DNA from: Streptomyces sp. PKU-EA00015 | GTDB taxonomy: Bacteria; Actinomycetota; Actinomycetes; Streptomycetales; Streptomycetaceae | NCBI RefSeq assembly: GCF_013387495.1 | Contig: NZ_JABZEE010000042.1 | Coordinates: 1 to 64,000, forward strand | Direction: 5' to 3' | DNA length: 64,000 nt | Part shown: piece by piece, positions 1-8,394 of the stretch | Numbering within the stretch: position 1 is the stretch's first letter | How the letters are laid out: the number at the start of each line of letters is the position of its first letter | Translations under genes and position numbers: made by a program | The notes under the pieces: generated by a model | What the model saw: the letters and a program-made list of their open reading frames with translations, nothing else | Databases searched by the model: none | What the model was told of the DNA's origin: nothing

Positions 1-1167
1 ACCTCGGCCACCGTCAGCGGCGAGAAGAACTCGGACGGCGCGTACATCGCGCGGGCCGAGGTGAGGCTGTCGGCGACGGACGCCGGCTCGGGTGTGGAGC
101 GGATCGAGTACTCGCTCGACAGCGGCCCCTACCTCGCGTACACCGCCCCCCTCGTCGTCGACCGGGTCGGCTACCACACGGTGCTGTACCGGGCGACGGA
201 CAAGGCGGGCAACACCTCCGAGGCCAAGAGCGTCGCGTTCTCGGTGGCCGAGGGCGGCGGTGTGCCGGCGCCCACCTGTCCCGAGCACGACGAGCGGCCG
301 ACAGTGATCGTCGGCACGGTGGACACCGGCATCCCCAACCGGATGACGGGCAGCCGCTGCACGATCAACGAGCTGATCGAGGACGAGAAGGACTGGTCCT
401 CGCACGTCCTGTTCCTCAAGCACGTGGACGGAGTGATCGACCGGCTGCTCGCCGACGGCGTCATCGACGAGCGCGAACACCGGACGATCTACCGCGCGGC
501 CAAGGAGTCGGGCATCGGCAGGCCGGGCCAGACCGCCGGCTACCGCGACCTCTTCGACGGCACCGAGGAGACGTTCTCGAAGTGGGAGCACGTCGGTGGC
601 GGCAGGTTCGGGCTGAGCGACGACGGCGCCATGACCAGCAGCACCACCGTGCCGGGCATGGGCATGCTGTGGTTCCCGCAGCGGCAGTACGGCGACTTCT
701 CGCTGAAGCTCCAGTGGCGGGACGACGCCCCGGGCCCGGGCAACGCCAACGCCGGTGTCTTCGTCCGCTTCCCGTACGTCCACGACAACCCGGAGGAGTC
801 GCGTCCGGAGTGGGTCGCCATCAAGTACGGCCATGAGGTGCAGATCCTGGACCGGCCGGACGGCGACATGTACAAGTCGGGTTCGATCTACGGATTCGAC
901 CGCGTGGGCCTCGGCGGCGCCGGGGTCACCCCGAAGGGCACCTGGAACGACTACGAGATCAGGGTGGAGGGCCAGCACTACTCGGTGTTCCGCAACGGCA
1001 AGCTGATCAACGAGTTCGACAACACCGGCGGCCAGGTCTTCGAGCCGCCGCGCTCCGACGACCCGGGCACCGACGGCCGGCGCTACGCCTCCGGGTACGT
1101 CGGGCTCCAGGTCCACGGCACGACGGACGTCATCTCCTACCGCAACATCAGGATCAAGGAGCTGTAG
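1..1167 (+). CDS. C-terminal part of a secreted-type DUF1080 (3-keto-disaccharide hydrolase-like) multidomain protein
   Basis: The frame is open from the first base, so the 5' end lies outside the window. The visible 388 residues begin with an Ig/OmpL47-like beta module (SATDAGSGVERIEYSLD, then YHTVLYRATDKAGN), which in such proteins serves as a spacer or carbohydrate-contact domain. A short linker follows. The last ~200 residues are a DUF1080 jelly-roll domain that begins at YRDLFDGTEETFSKWEHV and contains FVRFPY, YGHEVQILDRPDG, KGTWNDYEI and a closing YRNIRI strand. In Streptomyces this domain often ends large ThuA/PQQ-type sugar-oxidising proteins, but the N-terminal partner cannot be seen. 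DUF1080 enzymes act on 3-keto-glycosides; hydrolase activity here is inferred from the family. A strong palindrome follows the stop codon. Confidence 0.8.
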   Translation, partial: TSATVSGEKNSDGAYIARAEVRLSATDAGSGVERIEYSLDSGPYLAYTAPLVVDRVGYHTVLYRATDKAGNTSEAKSVAFSVAEGGGVPAPTCPEHDERPTVIVGTVDTGIPNRMTGSRCTINELIEDEKDWSSHVLFLKHVDGVIDRLLADGVIDEREHRTIYRAAKESGIGRPGQTAGYRDLFDGTEETFSKWEHVGGGRFGLSDDGAMTSSTTVPGMGMLWFPQRQYGDFSLKLQWRDDAPGPGNANAGVFVRFPYVHDNPEESRPEWVAIKYGHEVQILDRPDGDMYKSGSIYGFDRVGLGGAGVTPKGTWNDYEIRVEGQHYSVFRNGKLINEFDNTGGQVFEPPRSDDPGTDGRRYASGYVGLQVHGTTDVISYRNIRIKEL

Positions 1168-1185
1168 TCCTCCTCGAGCGGTGAG

Positions 1186-1221
1186 CCGCGGCCCTCCTCC
1201 CGGCCGGGAGGAGGGCCGCGG
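1186..1221. terminator. Bidirectional terminator hairpin
   Basis: A perfect 36-nt palindrome (18-nt arms meeting without a spacer) lies between the convergent DUF1080 gene and the LigD polymerase gene. There is no U tract, which is usual for high-GC actinobacterial terminators. It could serve both strands. Confidence 0.7.
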
Positions 1222-1242
1222 TCGCCGGTGCGGCGGGGCGTG

Positions 1243-2256
1243 TCAGTCGGCCGGCTTCTTCGCCCGGCTCGGCTGGACGCGCTTCGGCTCCCCCGGCATC
1301 TTCGGGTACTCCGGCGGATAGGGCAGATCGCCGAGCCCGTGGTCGGCCTCGTCCTTGCGGGCGAGTTCCAGCAGGGTCTCCAGGCTGAACCGGTGGTCGT
1401 CCATGTCCGCGTGGACGTCACCGACCTCGGCGTAGCGGCCGGGCATCGTCTTGATGTCGAAGTCCTCGGGGCGCGCGACGTCGAGCTCCTCCCAGCGCAG
1501 CGGGGCGGAGACGGGGGCGTGGGGGCGGGGACGCACCGAGTAGGCGGAGGCGATGGTGCGGTCCCGGGCCGTCTGGTTGTAGTCGACGAAGATGCGCCGG
1601 CCGCGTTCCTCCTTCCACCACTTGATCGTCACCCGGTCCGGCATGCGGCGCTCCAGCTGCCGGCCGCAGGCGATCGCGGCGCGCCGCACCTGCGTGAAGG
1701 TCCAGCGGGGCTCGATCGGCACGAAGACGTGCACGCCGCGGCCTCCCGACGTCTTGGGCCAGCCCCGCAGACCGGCCTCGTCGAGGACGGCGCGCAGCTC
1801 GTGGGCGGCGCGTACGGCGTCGTCGTAGTCGGTGCCGGGCTGCGGGTCGAGGTCGATGCGCAGTTCGTCGGGGTGGTCGGTGTCGTCGCGGCGCACGGGC
1901 CACGGGTGGAAGGTGACGGCGCCCAGGTTGGCGGCCCAGATGACGGCGGCCGGTTCGTCCGGGCACATCTCGTCCGCGGAGCGCCCGGACGGGAAGGTGA
2001 TGTGGGCGGTGGGGATCCAGTCGGGCAGGTACTTGGGCACACGCTTCTGGAAGAACGATTCGCCCGTCACCCCGTCGGGATAGCGCTCCAGCGTCGTGGG
2101 ACGGCTGCGCAGGGCCCGGGTGATGCCCTCGCCGACGGCCAGGTAGTAGGTGACCATGTCCAGCTTGGTCCAGCCGCGCTCGGGGAAGTACACCTTGTCG
2201 GGATTGGACACCCGGACGGTGCGCTCCCCCACTTCGAGTTCCACCGCTCCAGCCAT
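1243..2256 (-). CDS. ligD: LigD-type DNA polymerase/primase domain protein (NHEJ)
   Basis: This 337-residue protein matches the stand-alone polymerase (PolDom) module of bacterial LigD, an archaeo-eukaryotic primase-like enzyme that fills gaps during non-homologous end joining with Ku. Family signatures are VSNPDKVYFPE near the N-terminus, FFQKRVPKYLPDW, the catalytic acidic pair in DELRIDLDPQPGTDY, SGGRGVHVFVPI and RIFVDYNQTARDRTIASAYS. The start at MAGAVELEVGERTV was chosen because upstream codons run into the divergent promoter. The ligase module is encoded separately and divergently 52 bp away. Many bacteria fuse these modules in one polypeptide, while split forms are common in Streptomyces. 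No Ku gene is in the window. Confidence 0.92.
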   Translation of the reverse strand: MAGAVELEVGERTVRVSNPDKVYFPERGWTKLDMVTYYLAVGEGITRALRSRPTTLERYPDGVTGESFFQKRVPKYLPDWIPTAHITFPSGRSADEMCPDEPAAVIWAANLGAVTFHPWPVRRDDTDHPDELRIDLDPQPGTDYDDAVRAAHELRAVLDEAGLRGWPKTSGGRGVHVFVPIEPRWTFTQVRRAAIACGRQLERRMPDRVTIKWWKEERGRRIFVDYNQTARDRTIASAYSVRPRPHAPVSAPLRWEELDVARPEDFDIKTMPGRYAEVGDVHADMDDHRFSLETLLELARKDEADHGLGDLPYPPEYPKMPGEPKRVQPSRAKKPAD

Positions 2257-2308
2257 GCCCGCCAGCGTAGGCCGTGCCGAGTGGGGCTGCATGCCGGAGA
2301 ATCGGGCC

Positions 2309-3379
2309 ATGGACCTGCCCGTGATGCCGCCCGTGAAGCCGATGCTGGCCAAGTCCGTGAAGAAGATCCCGCCCGGAATGCACTACGAGGCGAAGTGGGA
2401 CGGCTTCCGGGCGATCGTCCACCGTGACGGCGACGAGGTCGTCATCGGCTCGCGCACCGGAAAACCGCTGACGCGGTACTTCCCCGAGCTGGCCGCCCGG
2501 TTCCTCGACCTGCTGCCGGAGCGCTGCGTCGTCGACGGCGAGATTGTCATCGCCCACGAGGGCCGCCTCGACTTCGACCGTCTCACCGAGCGCATCCATC
2601 CGGCCGACTCCCGGGTCCGGATGCTCGCCGAGCGCACCCCCGCGAGCTTCGTCGCCTTCGACGTGCTCGCCCTCGGCGACGAGTCGCTGCTGGACGCACC
2701 GCTCAAGGCGCGCCGCGAGAAGCTGGAGGAGGCCCTCGCGGGGGTTCGGCCGCCCGTGCACCTGGCGCCGTCCACGACGGACGTGGCGCTGGCGCAGGAG
2801 TGGTTCGAGCAGTACGAGGGCGCCGGGCTCGACGGGATCGTCGCCAAGCCGCTGGATCTGCCGTACCGGCCGGACACCCGGCTGATGTACAAGATCAAGC
2901 ACGAGCGGACCGCGGACGTGGTGGTGGCCGGCTACCGCTTCCACAAGAGCGGCCCGGTCGTCGGCTCGCTCCTGCTCGGGCTGTACGACGGCTCGGGGGC
3001 GCTCCAGCACGTCGGCGTGTGCGCCGCGTTCTCCATGAAGAAGCGCGAGGAGCTGGTCGAGGAGCTGGAGCCGCTGCGGATGGAGGACGTCTCGGAGCAT
3101 CCGTGGGCACGCTGGGCGGAGGAGGCGGCGCACGAGAGCGCGCGGCTGCCCGGCGCGCCGAGCCGCTGGTCGGGCAAGAAGGACCTGTCCTGGGTGGCGC
3201 TGCGGCCCGAGCGGGTGGTGGAGGTGGCGTACGACCACATGGAGGGCGACCGTTTCCGCCACACGGCGCAGTTCCGGCGGTGGCGGCCCGACCGGGAGCC
3301 CTCCGGTTGCACGTACGAGCAGCTGGAGGAACCGGTGCGGTACGACCTGGACGAGGTGCTGTCAGCCCCCGGGCGGTGA
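2309..3379 (+). CDS. ligD: ATP-dependent DNA ligase, LigD ligase-domain type
   Basis: A 356-residue ATP-dependent ligase. The nucleotidyltransferase motif I is YEAKWDGFR, with the adenylated lysine in the K-x-DG-x-R pattern at about residue 29. Motif III (VVDGEIVI), motif IV (DGIVAKPL) and motif V (YKIKHERTADVVVAGYR) follow, then an OB-fold C-terminal part (LSWVALRPERVVEVAYDHMEG). It seals breaks in end joining together with the divergently transcribed polymerase gene. ATG 2309 is favoured; an in-frame ATG at 2291 would add six residues. The 52-bp gap between the two starts must hold both promoters. Confidence 0.92.
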   Translation: MDLPVMPPVKPMLAKSVKKIPPGMHYEAKWDGFRAIVHRDGDEVVIGSRTGKPLTRYFPELAARFLDLLPERCVVDGEIVIAHEGRLDFDRLTERIHPADSRVRMLAERTPASFVAFDVLALGDESLLDAPLKARREKLEEALAGVRPPVHLAPSTTDVALAQEWFEQYEGAGLDGIVAKPLDLPYRPDTRLMYKIKHERTADVVVAGYRFHKSGPVVGSLLLGLYDGSGALQHVGVCAAFSMKKREELVEELEPLRMEDVSEHPWARWAEEAAHESARLPGAPSRWSGKKDLSWVALRPERVVEVAYDHMEGDRFRHTAQFRRWRPDREPSGCTYEQLEEPVRYDLDEVLSAPGR

Positions 3380-3488
3380 GCAGGGTCCGCGCGCGGCAGG
3401 CAGCATCGGGCGGCGCCTCGCAGGACGTGTCGGCGGGCGTGGGCGCAGGACCACGATGCGTACGGCCCGCGCCCACGGCTCCGTGCCG

Positions 3489-5405
3489 TCAGGCGTAGAG
3501 CGAATCGATCTCGGCCGCGTACGCCGCCGCGACCGCGTGGCGCTTGATCTTCAGGGAGGGGGTCAGCAGGCCGTTCTCCTCCGTGAAGTCGCCCGGCACG
3601 AGGCGGAAGCGGCGGATCGACTCGGCGCGGGAGACCGCCGCGTTGGCGTGGTCGACGGCGCGCTGGACGTCCGCGATCAGCTCGGGGTCCTCGCACAGCC
3701 GCGCGAGCGGCGTGTCCTTCGGGCGTCCGCGTACGGCGAGCCAGTGCTCCACCGCCTCCGGCTCCAGGGTGATCAGGGCCGCGACGTAGGGCCGGTTGTC
3801 GCCGACCACGATGCACTGGCCGACGGGCGGGCGGCTGCGCAACCGGTCCTCGAGGACGGAGGGCGAGACGTTCTTGCCGCCGGAGGTGACGAGGATGTCC
3901 TTCTTGCGGCCGGTGATCGTCAGGTAGCCGTCCTCGTCCAGTGAGCCGAGGTCTCCGGTGGCGAACCAGCCGTCGTCGAGGGCCTCGTCGGTCGCCGCCG
4001 CGTTGTTCCAGTACGCGCCGAAGACGATGCCGCCCTTGATCAGTACCTCGCCGTCCTCGGCGATGCGGATCGCCGTGCCGGGCACGGGCTGCCCCACGGT
4101 CCCCGGGCGCGGTGCCAGCGGCGGGGTGATCGTCGCGGCGGCCGTGGTCTCGGTGAGGCCGTATCCCTCGTAGATCACGATGCCGGCCGCGCAGAAGAAG
4201 AGGTTCAGCTCGCGCTCGAGCGGGGAGCCGCCGCTGATCGCGTACCGCAGCCTGCCGCCGAGCTCCTTGCGGATGCGCCGGTAGACCAGCAGGTCGTACA
4301 GCGCCCAGGCCAGGGTGAGGCCGGCTCCCGGTCCCTTGCCGGTGCCGAGGAACGCGGCGAGATACGCCTCTGCGAACCGCACGCCGATGCGGTGCGCGCG
4401 GTCGAAGGAGGCGCCGCGGCCGATCTTCTCGGCCGTGGCCCGGCCGGTGTCGTGGATCTTCTCGAAGAGGTAGGGGACGCCGACGAGGAAGGTGGGCCGG
4501 AAACTCCGCAGCTCCGGCCGGAGCTCGTCGGGCTTGATGCCCGGGCAGTGGCCGAGCTCGATACGGGCCGTCAGACAGGCGATCTGGAGAGTCCGGCCCA
4601 GGATGTGGGCGAGTGGCAGGAAGAGGAGCGTGGAGGCCGTCTGCCCGGTCACCGCCCGAAAGACCGGGTGCAGCAGTTCCACGGTGTTGGTGACCTCGGC
4701 GTGCAGGTTCGCGTGGGTCAGGACGCAGCCCTTGGGCTTGCCGGTGGTGCCGGAGGTGTAGCAGAGGGTGGCGATGCTGTCCGGTGTCAGGGCGGCCCGC
4801 CTCTTGGTGATCTCCTCGTCGGGGACGTCCCGCCCAAGTGTGACGAGTGTCTCCATCGCGCCCTCGTCGATCGTCCACACCCGGGGTTCGACGCCGAGCC
4901 CGCGCGCCGCGTCGGCCACCGTCCCGGCGTGCTCGGCGGACTCGGTGACCACGTGCAGCGCGCCGCTGTCGCGGAGGATCCAGGCGACCTGTTCGGCCGA
5001 GGAGGTGGCGTAGACAGGCACGCTCTGGCCACCGGCGGCCCAGATCGCGAAGTCGATCACGGTCCACTCGTAGCGGGTGCGGGACATCACGGCCACCCGT
5101 CCGCCCGGCTCGAGCCCGGCGGCGATCAATCCCCTGGCCGCTTCGGTGACTTGGCGGGCGAAGTCGGCGGCGGTCACGGGACGCCATCGGCCGTCGTCGT
5201 CCTTGCGTCGCAGGACCACCGATGCGGGTGCTTCCGCCGCGTTCGCGTAAGGTATGTCGGCGGTGCTGCCGGAGACGGACGGCCGGGCGAGCGGTGCGGT
5301 GCGCGCCTCTCGTACGACGCCGTCCTCCCTGACCAGTTCGACCGGGACGCGACCGGCGAGATCGCTTCGCTTTTTCGCCCTCTTCAGATCCTTGTGTACG
5401 CCCAT
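3489..5405 (-). CDS. Long-chain fatty-acid--CoA ligase (FadD15-like)
   Basis: This 638-residue AMP-forming acyl-CoA synthetase activates fatty acids to acyl-CoA through an acyl-adenylate. The P-loop-like AMP-binding motif is YTSGTTGKPKG (about residues 216-226). It is followed by LPLAHILGR, the A5 motif GYGLTETTAAATI, the ATP-binding DGWFATGDLG and the hinge/lysine motif ITGRKKDILVTSGGKNVSP, all in the expected order for long FadD15/FAA1-type proteins of ~600 residues. The ATG has AGGAG six bases upstream. It is transcribed toward the LigD ligase gene. The physiological role could be beta-oxidation or lipid synthesis; the context does not decide. Confidence 0.92.
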   Translation of the reverse strand: MGVHKDLKRAKKRSDLAGRVPVELVREDGVVREARTAPLARPSVSGSTADIPYANAAEAPASVVLRRKDDDGRWRPVTAADFARQVTEAARGLIAAGLEPGGRVAVMSRTRYEWTVIDFAIWAAGGQSVPVYATSSAEQVAWILRDSGALHVVTESAEHAGTVADAARGLGVEPRVWTIDEGAMETLVTLGRDVPDEEITKRRAALTPDSIATLCYTSGTTGKPKGCVLTHANLHAEVTNTVELLHPVFRAVTGQTASTLLFLPLAHILGRTLQIACLTARIELGHCPGIKPDELRPELRSFRPTFLVGVPYLFEKIHDTGRATAEKIGRGASFDRAHRIGVRFAEAYLAAFLGTGKGPGAGLTLAWALYDLLVYRRIRKELGGRLRYAISGGSPLERELNLFFCAAGIVIYEGYGLTETTAAATITPPLAPRPGTVGQPVPGTAIRIAEDGEVLIKGGIVFGAYWNNAAATDEALDDGWFATGDLGSLDEDGYLTITGRKKDILVTSGGKNVSPSVLEDRLRSRPPVGQCIVVGDNRPYVAALITLEPEAVEHWLAVRGRPKDTPLARLCEDPELIADVQRAVDHANAAVSRAESIRRFRLVPGDFTEENGLLTPSLKIKRHAVAAAYAAEIDSLYA

Positions 5406-5641
5406 GGTCGGCTCCTGTTCGCGGTTCGCGCGTGACGCGGGCGGGGAGTTGACGGGACCTCGGCACTGACTCGGGGGTCAACTTACTCCCGCGTATCCAG
5501 AAAGCAACGGGTGTGATCGACAACCGTTGCCGCACAAAGACACCCCCGCCACGGAACCCGGAAACCGCTCCGGTAGTCATGGAGGGGTGGGAGGCCGACC
5601 GACCGACGGCTTCCCGACGGAAAAGCAGACAAGGACTTGAC

Positions 5642-5899
5642 GTGACCGCCTCCAACATCGTCCCGGTACCGATCCCCGACCGCGTGGCAGTGATGATCGG
5701 CTCCTGCATGCCGGCCCATGTCCTGCACGCCGAGATCGAGGCCGAGTGCGCCGCGCGCGAGGTGTACCGCTTCCGCGGCCCGCTGTGCGCCGACGACCGG
5801 GCCGACCGCGAGCACGCGCTGTCCGCGCTGGCACGGGCGAACAAGGTGCTGGCCGCGTACGATCCGAGGCTCACCGTCAGGCCGTCCCGCGCCCACTGA
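5642..5899 (+). CDS. Small hypothetical protein (85 aa)
   Basis: I do not recognise a family. The GTG at 5642 is chosen because AAGGA lies at suitable spacing upstream; an in-frame ATG at 5579 would add 21 residues but has no ribosome site. The protein has no membrane segment. It begins VTASNIVPVPIPDRVAV and has a mixed alpha-helical C-terminal half (ADREHALSALARANKVLAAYDP). Two cysteines (GSCMPAH, PLCADD) might bind metal, but no spacing motif supports that. It stands alone between convergent and divergent neighbours and is followed by a strong terminator. Confidence 0.55.
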   Translation: MTASNIVPVPIPDRVAVMIGSCMPAHVLHAEIEAECAAREVYRFRGPLCADDRADREHALSALARANKVLAAYDPRLTVRPSRAH

Positions 5900-5914
5900 C
5901 GCTCCCCGCTCCGA

Positions 5915-5950
5915 GCAGAGGCCGTCCCCCTTCCCGGGGACGGCCTCTGC
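5915..5950. terminator. Terminator hairpin
   Basis: A perfect 15-bp stem (5915-5929 pairing with 5936-5950) with a 6-nt loop lies 15 bp after the small hypothetical gene and upstream of the end of the convergent ychJ-like gene. Confidence 0.75.
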
Positions 5951-6059
5951 TTCTCCCCGGGAGCACGCCACTCGGGAGGAGAAACAGCGGCCGCACGGAA
6001 GGTCTCGGGCCGGTTCGTCCTCGGCCTCGGGCCACGTCCCCCGACGGGCCAGGGGCGGC

Positions 6060-6494
6060 TCACTCGATGAAGGTGCCGTCCACGTACACCCACGCGCCGT
6101 TCTGCCGGGCGAAGTTGCTGCGCTCGTGCAGTTCGCCGCGCTTGCCGTGATGGCGGTAGCGGGCCCGGAAGGTGACCGTTCCCTCGGTGTGGAAGGCGCT
6201 GCCGTCGGTGACGTCGGTGATCTCCAGACTGGACCACTGCATGCCGGGATCGAGTTCCAGGTGCCGGGGCCTGGTCGAGGAGTGCCAGGTGCGCAGCAGG
6301 TACTGCGCGTCGTGTGCGGCGAAGGCGCTGTAGCGGGAGCGCATCAGCAGCTCGGCGGTGGGCGCCGTCTCCTCACCGCTGTGGAAGCGGCCGCAGCACT
6401 CCGCGTACGTGGCCGGCAGGCCGCAGGGGCAGGGTGATGCGCCGGTGAGGGCAGGCTGTGCGGTGCGCCCGGGGCGTTTGATGCGTCGTGCCAT
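6060..6494 (-). CDS. YchJ family protein (UPF0225, SEC-C/NTF2-like)
   Basis: A 144-residue YchJ-type protein. The N-terminal half holds a SEC-C-like zinc knuckle (SPCPCGLPATYAECCGRFH, with two closely spaced Cys pairs). An NTF2-like domain follows, with the family signature LMRSRYSAFAAHDAQYLLRTWH, then FRARYRHHGKRGELHERSNF and WVYVDGTF. The biochemical role of the family is not established; the zinc knuckle suggests contact with protein or nucleic acid. The start MARRIKRPGRT follows a plausible leader, and the gene is divergent from the flavin oxidoreductase across 115 bp. Confidence 0.88.
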   Translation of the reverse strand: MARRIKRPGRTAQPALTGASPCPCGLPATYAECCGRFHSGEETAPTAELLMRSRYSAFAAHDAQYLLRTWHSSTRPRHLELDPGMQWSSLEITDVTDGSAFHTEGTVTFRARYRHHGKRGELHERSNFARQNGAWVYVDGTFIE

Positions 6495-6585
6495 GGCTCC
6501 ATTTTCCAGCCATTGCGGGAATGGGCCCGCGGGTGGCTTCCGGGTCACGTGCGTACTCCGTATGCTCCTGCGCCGGACGCCGTAG

Positions 6586-6598
6586 TTACCGTCGGTAA
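6586..6598. promoter_or_regulatory. Inverted repeat operator candidate
   Basis: TTACCG-T-CGGTAA is a perfect 6-bp inverted repeat ending 11 bp before the ATG of the flavin oxidoreductase. The half-site resembles operators of actinobacterial TetR-type repressors. It overlaps the expected ribosome-site/initial transcribed region and stands out as less GC-rich than its surroundings. No repressor gene is adjacent. Confidence 0.4.
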
Positions 6599-6609
6599 AG
6601 GGGGATCGG

Positions 6610-8391
6610 ATGGACCGGTCGGGCACCTCACGAGGCACCTCACGGCGCACGTTCATGGCGGGGGCCGCCGCCGTCGGCGGCACCGCGGCACTCGCCTCGG
6701 CCGCCGGCATCACCTCCGCCGCCGCGGCCCCGGCGCCCGGATCGGTCGCCGTGCTCGGCGGCGGGGTCGCGGGGCTGACCGCCGCGCACGAACTCGCCGA
6801 GCGCGGCTTCGCGGTCACCGTCTACGAGCGCCGGGCGCTCGGCGGCAAGGCCCGCAGCATGGACGTGCCCGGCAGTGGCCGGGGCGGGCGCAGACCGTTA
6901 CCGGCGGAGCACGGCTTCCGCTTCATCCCCGGCATCTACCACAACCTCCCCGACACCATGCGGCGCATCCCCTTCCCCGGGAACGCGAACGGGGTGTGGG
7001 ACAACCTGGTCGCACCGCCCGAGATGTCCTTCGCCCGTACCGGCCGCGAGGACCTGCGCATCCCGCTCCCCTGGCCGGGCCACCGGCCCGCCGAGCTCAC
7101 GCTCGACGAGATCCGCCGCGCGCTCACGGCCATGCTGGACACCGCGCTCGGCATCCCCGCCCATGAGACGGCCTACTTCCAGAACCGCGTGCTCGTCTTC
7201 CTCACCAGCTGCGACGAGCGGCGCGACGAGGTCTGGGAGCGCACGCCCTGGTGGGACTTCATTCGGGCGGAGCGGATGAGCTACGACTACCAGCGCATGC
7301 TCGCCATCGGGCTCACCCGCAACATCGTGGCCACCAAGGCCGAGGAGGCGAGTACCCGCACGGTCGCCACACTGCTGGAGGCGTTCGTCTTCAACGCGCT
7401 GGGCCGCGGCGCCGACGGCCCGCTCGACCGCATCCTCGACGCGCCCACCAACGAGGCGTGGATCGACCCCTGGGTGGCGCACCTGACGTCGCTCGGCGTC
7501 CGGTTCCGCGTCGGCTGGAGCGTACGGGAGATGGCGTACGGCGACGGAAGGATCACGGCCGCCGTCGTCGAGGACCCGCAGGGGGCGCGCCGGGCGGTGA
7601 CCGCCGACCACTACGTCTCCGCGATGCCCGTCGAGCATGCGCGGCGCACCTGGGGACCGGCCCTGCGGGCCGCCGACCCTCAGCTCGCCCGCTGCGACAG
7701 GCTGCACACCGACTGGATGACGGGCATCCAGTTCTATCTGACCGAGCGGGCGCCCCTGCTGCACGGCCATCTCAACTGCGTCGATTCCCCCTGGGCGCTG
7801 ACGGCCATTCAGCAAGCGGGGCACTGGCCGGACCGCGACTTCCCCGCCGACTACGGCGACGGGACGGTGGTCGACTGCCTGTCCGTCGACGTCTCCGAGT
7901 GGGACCGGCCGGGAATCCTGTACGGCAGGACCGCCAAGCAGTGCACCCGGGCCGAGGTGGCCAAGGAGGTCTGGGCGCAGCTGAAGGCCGCGCTCAACGA
8001 CACGGGACGGACGGTCCTCAAGGACAGCGCCCTGCACTCCTGGTTCCTCGACCCGGGCGTCGACGGCCTCGGCACCCCGAACCCCACCAACGAGGACGAG
8101 CTCCTCATCCACCCCGTCGGCACCTTCCACCTCCGCCCCACGGCCGCCACCGCGATCCCCAACTTCTACCTCGCCGGCGACTACGTCAGCGTCGACATCG
8201 ACCTGGCGACGATGGAGGGCGCCAACGCCTCGGCCCGCCAGGCCGTCAACGCCCTGCTGAACCGGACCGGTTCGGCCGCGCCCCGGTGCACGGTGACACC
8301 GCTGTTCCGGGCCCCCGAGTTCGAGGCGCTCAAACGGCACGACCGCGCCCGTTTACGGTGGGGCCTGCCGAACGCCTTCGACCTGGGGTAG
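6610..8391 (+). CDS. Tat-exported FAD-dependent amine-oxidase-fold oxidoreductase (hydroxysqualene dehydroxylase/phytoene desaturase-like)
   Basis: A 593-residue flavoprotein. The N-terminus carries a twin-arginine signal (TSRRTFMAGAAAVGG) with an Ala-rich core ending near ASAAGITSAAAAPAP, so the folded holoenzyme is probably exported. The Rossmann dinucleotide site is VAVLGGGVAGLTAAHELAERG with VTVYERR and GGKARS. The typical pocket motif GFRFIPGIYHNLPDTMRRIP and the C-terminal flavin site FYLAGDYVSVDIDLATMEGANASAR follow. This matches the HpnE/CrtI-like branch of amine oxidases that act on isoprenoids. An isoprenoid substrate is likely from family but not shown by neighbours. The gene ends 3 bp from the convergent ATP-grasp gene. 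A TTACCG/CGGTAA repeat precedes the start. Confidence 0.85.
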   Translation: MDRSGTSRGTSRRTFMAGAAAVGGTAALASAAGITSAAAAPAPGSVAVLGGGVAGLTAAHELAERGFAVTVYERRALGGKARSMDVPGSGRGGRRPLPAEHGFRFIPGIYHNLPDTMRRIPFPGNANGVWDNLVAPPEMSFARTGREDLRIPLPWPGHRPAELTLDEIRRALTAMLDTALGIPAHETAYFQNRVLVFLTSCDERRDEVWERTPWWDFIRAERMSYDYQRMLAIGLTRNIVATKAEEASTRTVATLLEAFVFNALGRGADGPLDRILDAPTNEAWIDPWVAHLTSLGVRFRVGWSVREMAYGDGRITAAVVEDPQGARRAVTADHYVSAMPVEHARRTWGPALRAADPQLARCDRLHTDWMTGIQFYLTERAPLLHGHLNCVDSPWALTAIQQAGHWPDRDFPADYGDGTVVDCLSVDVSEWDRPGILYGRTAKQCTRAEVAKEVWAQLKAALNDTGRTVLKDSALHSWFLDPGVDGLGTPNPTNEDELLIHPVGTFHLRPTAATAIPNFYLAGDYVSVDIDLATMEGANASARQAVNALLNRTGSAAPRCTVTPLFRAPEFEALKRHDRARLRWGLPNAFDLG

Positions 8392-8394
8392 AGC

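Noticed and set aside
2932..6237. Very long open frame antisense to the LigD ligase and acyl-CoA ligase genes (about 1100 codons)
   Set aside because: It is the antisense shadow of high-GC genes: the translation is Arg/Pro/Ala-rich without any domain, while the opposite frames hold clear enzymes.
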